Shown in pieces: positions 8,798-18,223 of a stretch of DNA of 64,000 nucleotides (positions are counted from its first letter, which is position 1; each line of letters starts with the position of its first letter). The notes beneath the pieces are model-generated. The model was not told where the DNA came from and did no database searches. It worked only from the letters and a program-made list of their open reading frames with translations. Location of the stretch: the NCBI GenBank assembly GCA_964403175.1, contig CAYOFH010000003.1, positions 1 to 64,000 of the forward strand. The letters run 5' to 3'. The DNA comes from Marinilabilia sp964403175. GTDB lineage: Bacteria > Bacteroidota > Bacteroidia > Bacteroidales > Marinilabiliaceae. Made by a program: the position numbers and the translations under genes.

Positions 8798-9190
8798 CTA
8801 TTTCTTTACTTCTTTAGGCGGCGACTGAGGATTAACAGTTCCCTGGGTCTGATTTCCCATATTACAGGTGCCTGTGAAAATAGCCCCCGGTTCAATATTC
8901 AGTTTTCCTGTTTTAATATCTCCGGTTACCTTAGAGCTGGCCTTTAAAGAAAGTAATTCACTTACTGCAATTTTCCCGTTAAGAGATCCGGCCAGTTCGG
9001 CATTACTACAAAACACTTCTCCTTTAATTAATCCGTTGGAACCAATTACTACCTTGCCTTTAGAGGTTACATTTCCTTCAATATTACCATCAATACGAAT
9101 GTCGCCATTAGTTTCAATGTCACCCACAATTTTAGTTCCCTGCCCAATGATATTAGGTAATTTGTTTTCGGGCTCAAAATTCTTTGCCAT
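8798..9190 (-). CDS. Bactofilin (polymer-forming cytoskeletal protein)
   Basis: Bactofilins polymerise without nucleotide into filaments that help shape the cell envelope. The 130-residue protein has a short disordered N-terminus, a central beta-helix of about 100 residues and a proline-rich tail (PQSPPKEVKK). The helix shows the regular Gly/Val/Ile turn pattern (GDIETNGDIRIDGNIEGN, then SKVTGDIKTGKLNIEPGA). It lies upstream of and co-directional with the AtpI-like and atp genes, an association also seen in other Bacteroidota. Whether it is co-transcribed with them is unclear because of the repeat-bearing gap. Confidence 0.93.
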   Translation of the reverse strand: MAKNFEPENKLPNIIGQGTKIVGDIETNGDIRIDGNIEGNVTSKGKVVIGSNGLIKGEVFCSNAELAGSLNGKIAVSELLSLKASSKVTGDIKTGKLNIEPGAIFTGTCNMGNQTQGTVNPQSPPKEVKK

Positions 9191-9309
9191 GATATTTTAA
9201 AATTTATTTATTAATAATCCGGTTTCTGTTACAACGCACTTTTGATCATATTATTTTCAAATGGAGCAAGTAATAAAAGTAACAACAAATTTAACAAGAA
9301 TATATGAAT

Positions 9310-10746
9310 TTATGACGGTTCATTATCTAAATCCCTTAATCCATTCAACTGTTTTTCTTTCTTAATCTGTCTCAGATTTTTTGCTGTGGTCGTATAATAT
9401 TTATGTTCGGAGATAAAATTAATTTGTTTTTGGTTCCATTCCTCTAATGACATTTTTCCTTCCAGCAGTTCAAATTCTTTATAAAGTCTGTTGGAAACAG
9501 GAAGGAAATCGGAACGTCCCAGATAATCCAAATCTGCATCTTTTAATATTGCTTCCAAATGATTGCTGGGTTCTGCATCCTTTCGGGTTACATTTATCAG
9601 CTGACATACTTCATCTGTTTGCTCATCCAAAAAGCCGTATAGCTGCATTACCTCCCGTGCAAGTTCGATACTATTATCTTCATGGTTATCAAAATCTATC
9701 AGGAACCCTGTATCATGAAAAAGAGCAGCAGTTTTAAGTAACAACATTTCTTCTTCACTTACCCCTTCTCCTCTTCCAATTATTTCCACCTGGGTTACCA
9801 CATCTATTGTATGCTTCATATTGTGGTAAGTCAATTCGGAAGGTAATTCACTATCAAGCCGGTTAAGAACTGCTTCCTCCATGTCAGCAAATCTGATGTG
9901 CTGAAGTCTTATTCGAAACAATTCATTGGGCTGTCTGCCGTCACCATCCAGTGACAACTCGGGAATGATACCTTTAATAAAAAACATATCCGTTTCGCCT
10001 TTATATTTAACAGGCATCTTTCCCCGGTACTCCCCTATAAAAAATTCGTTAACTAACTGCCAGGTAGTTCCTGACACATTTATCTCTCCTGCAATTCCCG
10101 AGGACTCCATTCGGCTGGCAATATTAACTGTATCTCCCCAAATATCAAACGAAATCTTTTTTCGTCCCACCATTCCTGAAATAACAGGACCTGTATGAAT
10201 ACCAATTCTTAATTCCCAGAATTCCTTATGCTCCAGAGTTTTTATTTTCCGCATCTGATTCATGTAATTCTGCATTTCCATGGCAGCAAGAACAACCTCA
10301 ATGGGATTGGTACTGTTTTTTATGGGTAAACCACCGGCACACATATAAGCATCTCCAATAGTTTTTATCTTTTCAATACTATGCTTTTCAACAATTTCAT
10401 CAAAGTGAAGAAAGAACTGATCCAGTTCGTCAATGAGCATTTCCGGGTTAAGCTGCTCTACAATTCTGGTAAAACCCTGAATGTCGGCGAAAAGAACGGT
10501 GACCTTCTGGTATTTTCTTGATTTTTTTTTAGGCCCCTGATGTGTATGCACAATGGAATCAGAATCAAACTGAGCCTGAATACGATGTGCCTTTTCTTTA
10601 ACTTTTAAAACCAAAGCAACACGTTCGGCAGTTAATATCTCAACCCTTTTATGGATATATCTGCGAATCCAGATGATTAACAACACAATTAAAAATAGAA
10701 TGGCCAAAAACAAAAGCCAGGAAAATTTAGTAGAAAACAGAATCAT
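9310..10746 (-). CDS. Membrane adenylate cyclase (class III) with C-terminal HD domain
   Basis: Predicted to make cAMP from ATP at the inner membrane. There is one N-terminal transmembrane helix (about 8-27), a linker, then a class III cyclase domain (about 80-260). Metal-binding aspartates are D88 (LFADIQGF) and D132 (TIGDAYM). Base-selecting residues K128 and D201 (FDIWGDTVN) are the adenine type, not the guanylate type. The transition-state residues N208 and R212 are present. After residue 300 comes an HD-type metal-dependent hydrolase domain with H312, the H344-D345 doublet and FDNHEDN. The fusion pairs a synthesis domain with a possible phosphohydrolase domain. The HD substrate cannot be read from the sequence. 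Confidence 0.87.
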   Translation of the reverse strand: MILFSTKFSWLLFLAILFLIVLLIIWIRRYIHKRVEILTAERVALVLKVKEKAHRIQAQFDSDSIVHTHQGPKKKSRKYQKVTVLFADIQGFTRIVEQLNPEMLIDELDQFFLHFDEIVEKHSIEKIKTIGDAYMCAGGLPIKNSTNPIEVVLAAMEMQNYMNQMRKIKTLEHKEFWELRIGIHTGPVISGMVGRKKISFDIWGDTVNIASRMESSGIAGEINVSGTTWQLVNEFFIGEYRGKMPVKYKGETDMFFIKGIIPELSLDGDGRQPNELFRIRLQHIRFADMEEAVLNRLDSELPSELTYHNMKHTIDVVTQVEIIGRGEGVSEEEMLLLKTAALFHDTGFLIDFDNHEDNSIELAREVMQLYGFLDEQTDEVCQLINVTRKDAEPSNHLEAILKDADLDYLGRSDFLPVSNRLYKEFELLEGKMSLEEWNQKQINFISEHKYYTTTAKNLRQIKKEKQLNGLRDLDNEPS

Positions 10747-11152
10747 TCAGTAAACAATTAAGCTTGTTTAAACCTATCATTACGTATCACCCTCAGGAAA
10801 GTTCTTTATAAAATTATTTCCGGAAGCATTATTTCAATAATTAAACCTGATTAATTGCCCGGCTAAAAGGTTTTCGATCGTTTCACTGCCTTCACATTAA
10901 CGGAGCATCTCAACCCTGCATAACACCTGCTGATAACGTAATTGGTATAAAGGTAATTTAACCCTAATTAATGAACTCCAATTTACACATTATTTTTATC
11001 CCCGGCAGTATCAATCCTGAGCACAAATAAAATCATTTAAAAAGTACCATTAATCTATACTTTTTTGCCTTTCAAAAAAAGCTTGAAAATCTTTAATGTT
11101 TGTAAAAACAAAAATATTATCTTTATCCGATGAATTTGAATCTAACCAACCT
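10747..11152. other. Divergent spacer between cyclase and stress-protein genes
   Basis: About 400 AT-rich bases separate the minus-strand cyclase gene from the plus-strand universal stress gene. I found no perfect TAnnTTTG element, no strong hairpin and no repeat copy. It presumably carries both promoters. Confidence 0.3.
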
Positions 11153-11986
11153 ATGGAAAGTTTAATGCATAGTATTCTGGTTCCTTACGATTTTAGCGAA
11201 GTTACCTTTAACGCGGCAGCTCATGCTGTGAATCTTTCGAAAGTTCTGAACACAAATGTTACCTTATTACATATTGTAAAGAAGGATTCGGAAATAGAAG
11301 CAGCAAAAAATCAATTGAAGCAAGAGGTTTCCGGTATTGAACAAAAACTTGGCATAAAGCCTGAAATTCTCGTAAGAGAAGGAACCATTTTTAAAACCAT
11401 CAATGAAGTTTCCGAAGAATTGGAGAACGCATTGGTTGTAATGGGAACTCATGGAATGAAAGGTCTTCAAAAGCTGACCGGAAGTTGGGCCCTTAAAGTA
11501 ATTGTGGGTTCCAGAGTCCCCTTCCTTGTAGTGCAGGAACCTCCTCAAAAAAATGATTATACAAAAATTGTTTTCCCGGTTGATTTTAAATCGGAGAATA
11601 AAGAAAAATTGCGTTGGGCAGAATACATGTCAAGGTTCTTCAAAACCAAAATATTTTTGTTCTCTTCAACTTCACGAGATGGAGGAGTAGATGGCAGGAC
11701 AAAAGCCAATGTTGTATTTTGCAAAAATTTCCTTGAAGAAAAAAATATTGATTATGAATTGGTTCTGTCCAAACATAAATCTTCTTTTTCTCAGGAAACG
11801 GTTGATTTCGCAAAAAACAATAATGCAGACCTTATTATAATTATGACCACCCGGGACATTGCATTTCACGATTATGTACTTGGCGCCCAGGAACAATACA
11901 TCATTGCCAATAGTGCCAAAGTACCGGTTATGGTAATCAACCCACGTACTGATTTAATGAAATACGGATACGGTGGCAGTTTTTAA
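11153..11986 (+). CDS. Universal stress protein, tandem Usp domains
   Basis: Two Usp (Rossmann-like alpha/beta) domains lie in tandem. The first runs from HSILVPYDFSE to the ATP-loop-like segment MGTHGMKG. The second starts at TKIVFPVDF and ends with VPVMVINPRT. The first domain keeps a G-x2-G pattern typical of nucleotide-binding members; in the second the loop is less clear. Such double-domain proteins are cytoplasmic stress-survival factors of poorly defined mechanism. The frame is open from 11096, but the Met at 11153 or 11165 better fits the family, whose first strand begins at once. A strong terminator follows. Confidence 0.9.
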   Translation: MESLMHSILVPYDFSEVTFNAAAHAVNLSKVLNTNVTLLHIVKKDSEIEAAKNQLKQEVSGIEQKLGIKPEILVREGTIFKTINEVSEELENALVVMGTHGMKGLQKLTGSWALKVIVGSRVPFLVVQEPPQKNDYTKIVFPVDFKSENKEKLRWAEYMSRFFKTKIFLFSSTSRDGGVDGRTKANVVFCKNFLEEKNIDYELVLSKHKSSFSQETVDFAKNNNADLIIIMTTRDIAFHDYVLGAQEQYIIANSAKVPVMVINPRTDLMKYGYGGSF

Positions 11987-12005
11987 ACTCTGCCTTGGAA
12001 TGATT

Positions 12006-12047
12006 CATAAAAGAGGGCTGCCAATAGCATGGCAGCCCTCTTTTATG
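12006..12047. terminator. Strong bidirectional hairpin terminator
   Basis: A perfect 18-bp stem (CATAAAAGAGGGCTGCCA paired with its complement) encloses a 6-base loop. It has A-runs on the left arm and T-runs on the right, so it can work in both directions. It sits 20 bases after the stress-protein stop codon. Confidence 0.85.
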
Positions 12048-12244
12048 AAGACTAAAATTTCATAACTTACATGAAGCCCTCCTGGCTTTGCCCCTGTTTC
12101 ATCTACCCTTTCCTGACTGCAGGATCAGCTCTTTTTCGGTGCATGGGTATCACTTAACAAAAACTCATATACAAAGCAGGTTAGAAGGTTTGCTTTTTTT
12201 TGTATTTTCGCATTCAACAGTTATCTGAAAAGTATAAAATAATT

Positions 12245-12838
12245 ATGGAACTGATTTTTGCAACAAATAATCAACATAAAGCCAAAGAAATAAACAGTTT
12301 ACTGGGAGAAAAATGGAACATCCGGTCACTGGCAGACCTTAATTATCAGACCGAAATACCTGAAACCGGTAATACTCTGAAAGATAATGCACTGGAAAAA
12401 GCAAGGTTTGTCCACAACTTATGGGGAAAAGATTGTTTTGCAGATGACACAGGACTTGAGGTTGATAGTCTGAATGGTGCACCCGGAGTATTCTCTGCCC
12501 GTTATGCAGGTAACACAAAAGATAGTAAAAAAAACATACTTAAATTACTGGAAGAACTAAAAGGAAAAACCAATCGGAAGGCCAGATTCAGAACAGTTAT
12601 TGCCCTCATTATAAAAGGACAGGAACAAGTCTTTGAAGGCATTGTGGAGGGAAAAATATTGGAAAAACCCCAGGGAGACGAAGGTTTTGGATACGACCCC
12701 GTTTTTCAGCCGAATGAAGCAGAGGTTTCATTCGCTCAAATGCCTTTATCGCAAAAGAACCTCATCAGTCACAGGGCAAGAGCAATAGAAAAGCTCGTAA
12801 ATTTCCTTAATAACAGCACTGAGGATTATAAACTTTAA
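12245..12838 (+). CDS. rdgB: Non-canonical purine NTP pyrophosphatase (RdgB/HAM1)
   Basis: Hydrolyses dITP, ITP and XTP to monophosphates, keeping deaminated purines out of DNA. The N-terminal substrate loop is ELIFATNNQHKAKEI. Other family motifs are DDTGLEVDSLNGAPGVFSAR, the GFGYDPVF loop and the C-terminal KNLISHRARA. The frame is open from 12200, but the Met at 12245 places the conserved FATNNxxK motif at the N-terminus as in the family, giving 197 residues. The 3' end is 4 bases before the porZ-like gene, so the two are probably co-transcribed. Confidence 0.95.
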   Translation: MELIFATNNQHKAKEINSLLGEKWNIRSLADLNYQTEIPETGNTLKDNALEKARFVHNLWGKDCFADDTGLEVDSLNGAPGVFSARYAGNTKDSKKNILKLLEELKGKTNRKARFRTVIALIIKGQEQVFEGIVEGKILEKPQGDEGFGYDPVFQPNEAEVSFAQMPLSQKNLISHRARAIEKLVNFLNNSTEDYKL

Positions 12839-12842
12839 ACAA

Positions 12843-15242
12843 ATGAGGCAGGCAAAAATATTTCTTTTCCTGATTATTGTAATTCTTAATTCTTCTCATG
12901 TCAATGGACAGGAGCAATGGAAAACCTATTTTTCCTACAAGAATTGCTTTGACATTGCTGAAACACCGGACTTCTTGATAGGTGCAACCAGACTGGGATT
13001 GATCTATTATCATAAAGAAACATCCTCCGTAAGGGTTAAAAACAAAAACACCGGACTTTCAGATTCCGGAATTTCAGCCATTCAGTCAATTTCCGAAAAC
13101 AACACACTCCTGGTGGGTTACGAAAACGGCAACATTGATTTAATACAAAATGATAAAGTTTTCAACATTCCCGATCTTAAAATTGAAAACTTATCCGGCA
13201 GCAAACAGATTAATCATTTTCTTTACTTTAACGGACGTGTTTTTTGCAGCACGGACTTTGGAATTCTGGAACTGGATATTTACAATAAAGAAATTGCCAC
13301 CACTTTTATAATTGGAGAAGACGCCTCTTTTCTTAAAACATATAAATCAGTTGTCAAAAAAGATTCCATTTATGTAGCTACCGAAAAAGGTATTATGGCC
13401 GCCAACATCAATTCATCGCAGTTAGCTTTTTATCAAAACTGGACCCGCATTTCTCAGTCGGCCACCCCTTACTGTGATATTCTGGCTACATCTGATGCGG
13501 TTATCGCTGCACGTGGAGAAAAAGGTAGTACCTGCAATCTTGTTCAATTTACGAATACCGGTCAGTCCTCTCACGGAAACTATGCCCGATTTTTCAGCTT
13601 TTCGGCCACAGAAGACCAAATTCTGATTTCCACCAGGGACCGACTTAACATCCTGGATCTTTCATTAACTCCATTGGGAAATACCGACTCTTTGGAAATG
13701 GCTGAACAGGAATATCATCACCCCTTTTTCCGAAAAGCTATTGTTGGAAGCAACAACCGATTATGGATTGCTGACGGAAACGGAGGTTTATTTTTCGAAA
13801 AAGATGATGGTACTTACGAACAGTTATTACCTTCAGGCCCTGCCAGCAATAAAATTTTACGGGTTGTTAAAACCCGGGATGCCCTTTGGACGGTTCCGGG
13901 AGGATTTAGTGCACTTTATGAAAATGCATGGATTGCACCGGAAGTATCTGTATTAACCGACAATAATTGGACAGTTTTCAACCGAAGCAACACATCAGCT
14001 TTTGTATCTTCGAACTCCCGTGATTTGATCAACATTAGTGTAAATCCGGATAATCCTCAAAATGTTTTTGTTGCCTCCTGGGGAAACGGATTTTATGAGT
14101 TTGATAAAAATTCGCACGGAGAATACTATTTAAAAAACCATTTTGTGGATGGAAACAGTGGCATCAATAATTTTCCAAATTCTCCGATGGACCGTTATAC
14201 AAGAATCTGGAGCATGACTTTTGATGATACGGGTCACATGTTTATCACCAACTCAGATGTTGATAATGTAATTGTTTACAATAAGCGTGACAGTGCCTGG
14301 TACAATTATAAATACGGCACTCTGTCTGACCATTTAAATAAAATTGGAGATCTTCTTATTGATAATTATGGCCAGAAATGGGTTTTTGTAGTGACAGGTA
14401 TCGCAAGAGGTCTTTTTGTTTTTGATGATAACGGAACTTTGGACAACCCTAATGATGACCGATACAGGGGAGCCCTTCCTCCATCCCAGGATAAAGACCC
14501 CAGAAACGCAGGCTTAATGGAAATATGGGACGAAAACGGAGAAACGCTGACCACCTACGTTTACTGCTTTGCCAAAGATCATAACGGATACATATGGATT
14601 GGGACAGACCTTGGAGTTCTGGTTCAATATGATCCGGGCAATGTTTTCAACACGGAAAAACCGGTCTTTTCGCGGATAAAGGTTCCCCGAAACGACGGAA
14701 CAGGCCTGGCAGATTATTTGCTGGAAGGACGACGTGTAACAGCCATTGCCATTGATGGTGCCAACCGAAAATATATTGGAACCGAAGAAACAGGTCTCTA
14801 CATCATTTCAGAAGACGGAACCACCACTGTAAACCATTTCACGGCATCCAACAGTCCGTTACCATCCAACAGTATATCCGACCTTTTTATTGATGAAGAA
14901 AGCGGGGAGGTATATATTGCAACAAGTGAAGGTCTAATCAGCTTAATGGGTGATGCAATTCAGGGAGCCGACAACTTTAGCGAGGTGTATGTTTATCCCA
15001 ATCCAGTTCGGCCGTCTCATGAAGGCCCTGTTACAATCACTGGTTTAATGGACCAAACCACTGTGAAAATCACCGATACAGCCGGAAATCTGGTTTATGA
15101 AACCATGTCTTTGGGCGGTCAGGCTCTGTGGAACGGGAAAAACCTTTGGGGAGAAAGAGTTAAAGCGGGCATTTATATTGTTTTTTTAAGTCTTCCCGAT
15201 GGAGAAACCAGTCAGTTTACTAAAATTGCCTTTGTCAGATAA
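12843..15242 (+). CDS. porZ: PorZ-like beta-propeller protein of the type IX secretion system
   Basis: This is a 799-residue secreted protein. It has a signal peptide (about 1-22, ending VNG-QEQW), a long series of beta-propeller blades with repeated short motifs such as IWIGTDLGVL and KYIGTEETGLYI, and a C-terminal sorting domain (about 715-799). The sorting domain begins VYVYPNPV and contains ITGLMDQTTVKITDTAG and GIYIVFLSL, the classical type A T9SS signal. The layout and opening (EQWKTYFSYKNCFDIAETPD) match PorZ, a surface component of the T9SS attachment complex in Porphyromonas gingivalis. A different two-component-propeller-like secreted protein is the alternative. It follows rdgB by 4 bases. 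Confidence 0.83.
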   Translation: MRQAKIFLFLIIVILNSSHVNGQEQWKTYFSYKNCFDIAETPDFLIGATRLGLIYYHKETSSVRVKNKNTGLSDSGISAIQSISENNTLLVGYENGNIDLIQNDKVFNIPDLKIENLSGSKQINHFLYFNGRVFCSTDFGILELDIYNKEIATTFIIGEDASFLKTYKSVVKKDSIYVATEKGIMAANINSSQLAFYQNWTRISQSATPYCDILATSDAVIAARGEKGSTCNLVQFTNTGQSSHGNYARFFSFSATEDQILISTRDRLNILDLSLTPLGNTDSLEMAEQEYHHPFFRKAIVGSNNRLWIADGNGGLFFEKDDGTYEQLLPSGPASNKILRVVKTRDALWTVPGGFSALYENAWIAPEVSVLTDNNWTVFNRSNTSAFVSSNSRDLINISVNPDNPQNVFVASWGNGFYEFDKNSHGEYYLKNHFVDGNSGINNFPNSPMDRYTRIWSMTFDDTGHMFITNSDVDNVIVYNKRDSAWYNYKYGTLSDHLNKIGDLLIDNYGQKWVFVVTGIARGLFVFDDNGTLDNPNDDRYRGALPPSQDKDPRNAGLMEIWDENGETLTTYVYCFAKDHNGYIWIGTDLGVLVQYDPGNVFNTEKPVFSRIKVPRNDGTGLADYLLEGRRVTAIAIDGANRKYIGTEETGLYIISEDGTTTVNHFTASNSPLPSNSISDLFIDEESGEVYIATSEGLISLMGDAIQGADNFSEVYVYPNPVRPSHEGPVTITGLMDQTTVKITDTAGNLVYETMSLGGQALWNGKNLWGERVKAGIYIVFLSLPDGETSQFTKIAFVR

Positions 15243-15269
15243 TTTTGTGAAACAGAAAACCTAGTATAG

Positions 15270-18008
15270 ATGTCAAAACAAAACCCGGGAATAATTACAG
15301 GAATATTAGTTTTTGTAGCAATTATCGCTGCTGTTTTGTGGAATTTGTCCAGACATCAGAGCTACAACACAGCACAGACTATTGATGCCGTGCCGGTGAA
15401 TGCAGCCCTGATTATAAAAATATCTGATCCTGAAAAATTTATCACCACCCTACAGAAAAAAATAGATTATCGCGAAGAATTACTTGCTTTCGAGAGTCTT
15501 TCAAATCTCTATCATTTAATGAGCTACGCCGATTCCTCGGTTTTTTTTAATTCCGGAGTCGGAAAAGATCTGTTGAACTCCCCCGTTTATCTATCATTCA
15601 CTAAAATAGGAAAAGAGACCATCGCCTGGAATTTTCATTTTGCATTAAAAAATAAAAGCCATCAAAGCCAGCTTGAATCCTGGATTGACCGAAAGCTGAC
15701 AGGAAAACGAGAATACACCGGTTTTCCCATTTACGAAACAAAACCCGCAAAACACTCTGATCTTAAGCTTTTTGTCACCTTACAGAAAGGTATTCTCTCT
15801 GTTAGTCATTCCTCATTGCTAATTGAAACTTCAATCCGACAACAACAATCAGGCCTGTCACTGACGGATGACGAGCACTTTTCTTCAATTCAAAAAACAA
15901 TTAGCAGCCGGGCCGACGGTTCGCTGTTCATTAATTTTGACGGTATTAAAGATTTTTCAGAACCATTTTTAGCGGCAGGACAGAAAAAAACTGCTTCTTT
16001 TTTAGCAAAAACAGCCCGTTGGAGTGCACTGGATTTTGATATTAAACAGGATGGCTTAATGCTGAATGGCTTTGTCAACCCCCGTTCAAACGAGGATTTT
16101 GTAGCTCTTTTTAATGATGTGGAACCGCGACGTTCGACACTGGAAAAAATCCTTCCCTCTGACATTAAATTATTTACAGGTTATAATTTCTCTGACCAAC
16201 AACAGTTCATCACTAATTTTGAGCAATACATTGCCGGCACCGAAGAAGGCTCTAAAATAGAATCATTGGACGAAGATTTCAGAAACAAAACCGGTAAGTC
16301 TTTTGTAAAAACCTTTTTTGAAATTATTGATGGTGAAATGGCTTTTGCCCGTTCCAATTACAATGCCAGCAACCCCTCTGAAGGACGCTTTCTGGTGTTT
16401 CGAACCAAAGGCCAATCGGCGTCCTTTCCGGTAATACAAACCATTCAGGAATACTATGGTATTTCCGGGAAACCTCTTAAAAACTACAATGTGGATGAAT
16501 CCACCTCCTTCCCTGTTTACAGAGGATTTGAAGGAGAACTTAACAACCTTGTATGGTCAAATCTTTTTCCCGATTTGCCTATGAAGTACTTTTCTTTTTT
16601 CCGTAATTACCTGATATTTGCCGATAGCCAGAAAACGCTGGAATCCTTTTTATATAATAATGTGCTCCATCGGACTCTTGAAAGTCATCCTTATTACTCT
16701 TCATTTGCCGAGAATTTTTCTTACGAAGAAAACTTCCTTCTTTTTGCAGAAATACCACATGTATATTCTTTTACAGGAAAAAGTCTGAACCAGGGGAAGT
16801 TTCATCCCACCCAGGCACAGGAAAAAGTTCTTTTCAATTTTTATGCAGCCGGCCTCCAGATTTCCAATAGCTCAGATCTTAACTATGCAACCATTTATGC
16901 CAAGCATGCCCCACATCGCGACAAAGAACCGCGCACCATTTGGCAAAGCAGAATTGATTCCATGGTTTCAATGAAACCGGCTCTGGTAGAAAACCACTAT
17001 AGCAAAGAAAAAGAAATAATGGTACAAGATGCTGCCAATAACCTTTATCTGATTAACAATATGGGACGTATTCTGTGGAAAAAACCAGTGGATGGCCCCA
17101 TTTTAAGCGAAATTCACCAAATAGACTTCTATAGAAACAACAAACTGCAATATCTTTTTAACACCCCGACAAAGTTATATCTTCTGGATCGAAACGGGAA
17201 CCATGTGGCAAAATACCCGTTTAATCTTCCGGCAAAGGCTGCTTGTGGTCTATCAGTCTTTGATTATGACAATAACAGAGATTACAGGATTTTCTTACCG
17301 CTGGAAGACCGAAAAGTTTACCTTTTTGATAAAACAGGGGCCCGGGTTCCGGGTTGGAATATACCTCAAACGGAAGGAATAGTTTATCAGCCGGTTCAGT
17401 TTTTTCGAAACAGTGGTAATGATTATATTGTTTTCAGTGATGCCTACCGCAACTATGTTATGGACAGACGGGGGAATCACCGTGTTACCCCTGAAAAAAG
17501 TTTTGTCCGGAATACTCAAAGTCCGTTCTTTTTGGAGAATCCTGATTCAGAAAAATCCGCGCTAATCACTTCTACCAGAGATGGGGCACTGGCCAAAATA
17601 AGCCTTCCTTCAGGCAAAACAAGTATTAACAATAAAACCAAACCGGAAAAGAAGGAACACTCATTTGTTTTGATGCACAGAAATAATCCACACTATATTT
17701 TTATAACACCTGAAGGTTTCAAAATATATAATTCTGATCTTAAAACAATTGCTGAAGAAAAAACCGGACAAAGAATTCAAACAATGGGAGATGTTTATCA
17801 GTTCTCGGCAACCGACCATAAAATAGGATTGGTAAGTGAAGATGCTTCCCGCATTTATCTGTATAATAATGACGGAAGTCTTTACAAAGGATTTCCGTTA
17901 AAAGGAACATCCCGCTTTTCAATTGGTTTCCTTAAATCATCGGCTTACCGGTTCAATTTAATTACCGGGGGAGAAAGCAATTACATCTATAATTACCGAG
18001 TAGAATAA
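15270..18008 (+). CDS. Large membrane-anchored protein of unknown function (DUF3352-like)
   Basis: This 912-residue protein has one N-terminal transmembrane helix (about 8-26, GIITGILVFVAIIAAVLW) and a very large presumed periplasmic part. The N-terminal 500 residues resemble DUF3352-type proteins, starting DAVPVNAALIIKISDPEKF with repeated FALKN/FINFDGI strands. The last 350 residues read like a beta-propeller, with blade-like repeats such as LYLINNMGRILWKKP, LYLLDRNGNHVAKYP and VYLFDKTGARVPGW. It begins 27 bases after porZ on the same strand, so it may serve envelope or secretion biology. I cannot assign a function. Confidence 0.7.
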   Translation: MSKQNPGIITGILVFVAIIAAVLWNLSRHQSYNTAQTIDAVPVNAALIIKISDPEKFITTLQKKIDYREELLAFESLSNLYHLMSYADSSVFFNSGVGKDLLNSPVYLSFTKIGKETIAWNFHFALKNKSHQSQLESWIDRKLTGKREYTGFPIYETKPAKHSDLKLFVTLQKGILSVSHSSLLIETSIRQQQSGLSLTDDEHFSSIQKTISSRADGSLFINFDGIKDFSEPFLAAGQKKTASFLAKTARWSALDFDIKQDGLMLNGFVNPRSNEDFVALFNDVEPRRSTLEKILPSDIKLFTGYNFSDQQQFITNFEQYIAGTEEGSKIESLDEDFRNKTGKSFVKTFFEIIDGEMAFARSNYNASNPSEGRFLVFRTKGQSASFPVIQTIQEYYGISGKPLKNYNVDESTSFPVYRGFEGELNNLVWSNLFPDLPMKYFSFFRNYLIFADSQKTLESFLYNNVLHRTLESHPYYSSFAENFSYEENFLLFAEIPHVYSFTGKSLNQGKFHPTQAQEKVLFNFYAAGLQISNSSDLNYATIYAKHAPHRDKEPRTIWQSRIDSMVSMKPALVENHYSKEKEIMVQDAANNLYLINNMGRILWKKPVDGPILSEIHQIDFYRNNKLQYLFNTPTKLYLLDRNGNHVAKYPFNLPAKAACGLSVFDYDNNRDYRIFLPLEDRKVYLFDKTGARVPGWNIPQTEGIVYQPVQFFRNSGNDYIVFSDAYRNYVMDRRGNHRVTPEKSFVRNTQSPFFLENPDSEKSALITSTRDGALAKISLPSGKTSINNKTKPEKKEHSFVLMHRNNPHYIFITPEGFKIYNSDLKTIAEEKTGQRIQTMGDVYQFSATDHKIGLVSEDASRIYLYNNDGSLYKGFPLKGTSRFSIGFLKSSAYRFNLITGGESNYIYNYRVE

Positions 18009-18030
18009 TAGTATCATTCACATTTTTATA

Positions 18031-18038
18031 TATTTTTG
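18031..18038 (+). promoter_or_regulatory. Candidate -7 element upstream of the Na/Pi transporter
   Basis: TATTTTTG is a perfect match to TAnnTTTG. It lies about 190 bases before the transporter ATG in a 215-base spacer. I see no clear -33 TTG, so confidence is low. Confidence 0.25.
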
Positions 18039-18223
18039 CCATTACCATCAACCCTTTAAGGAATTGTAAGAGAACAACCGGATGTTTTAGAATTATTCTT
18101 TAGTTCTTTAACTTACTTTAAAATTCATAATAAGCCCATTTTTCAACCATCCATTTGTTATATTACAATTTCTTTATAGTGAGTATGAAAGCCCAAAAAT
18201 AAAATCTCTTACATTCATTCGTA

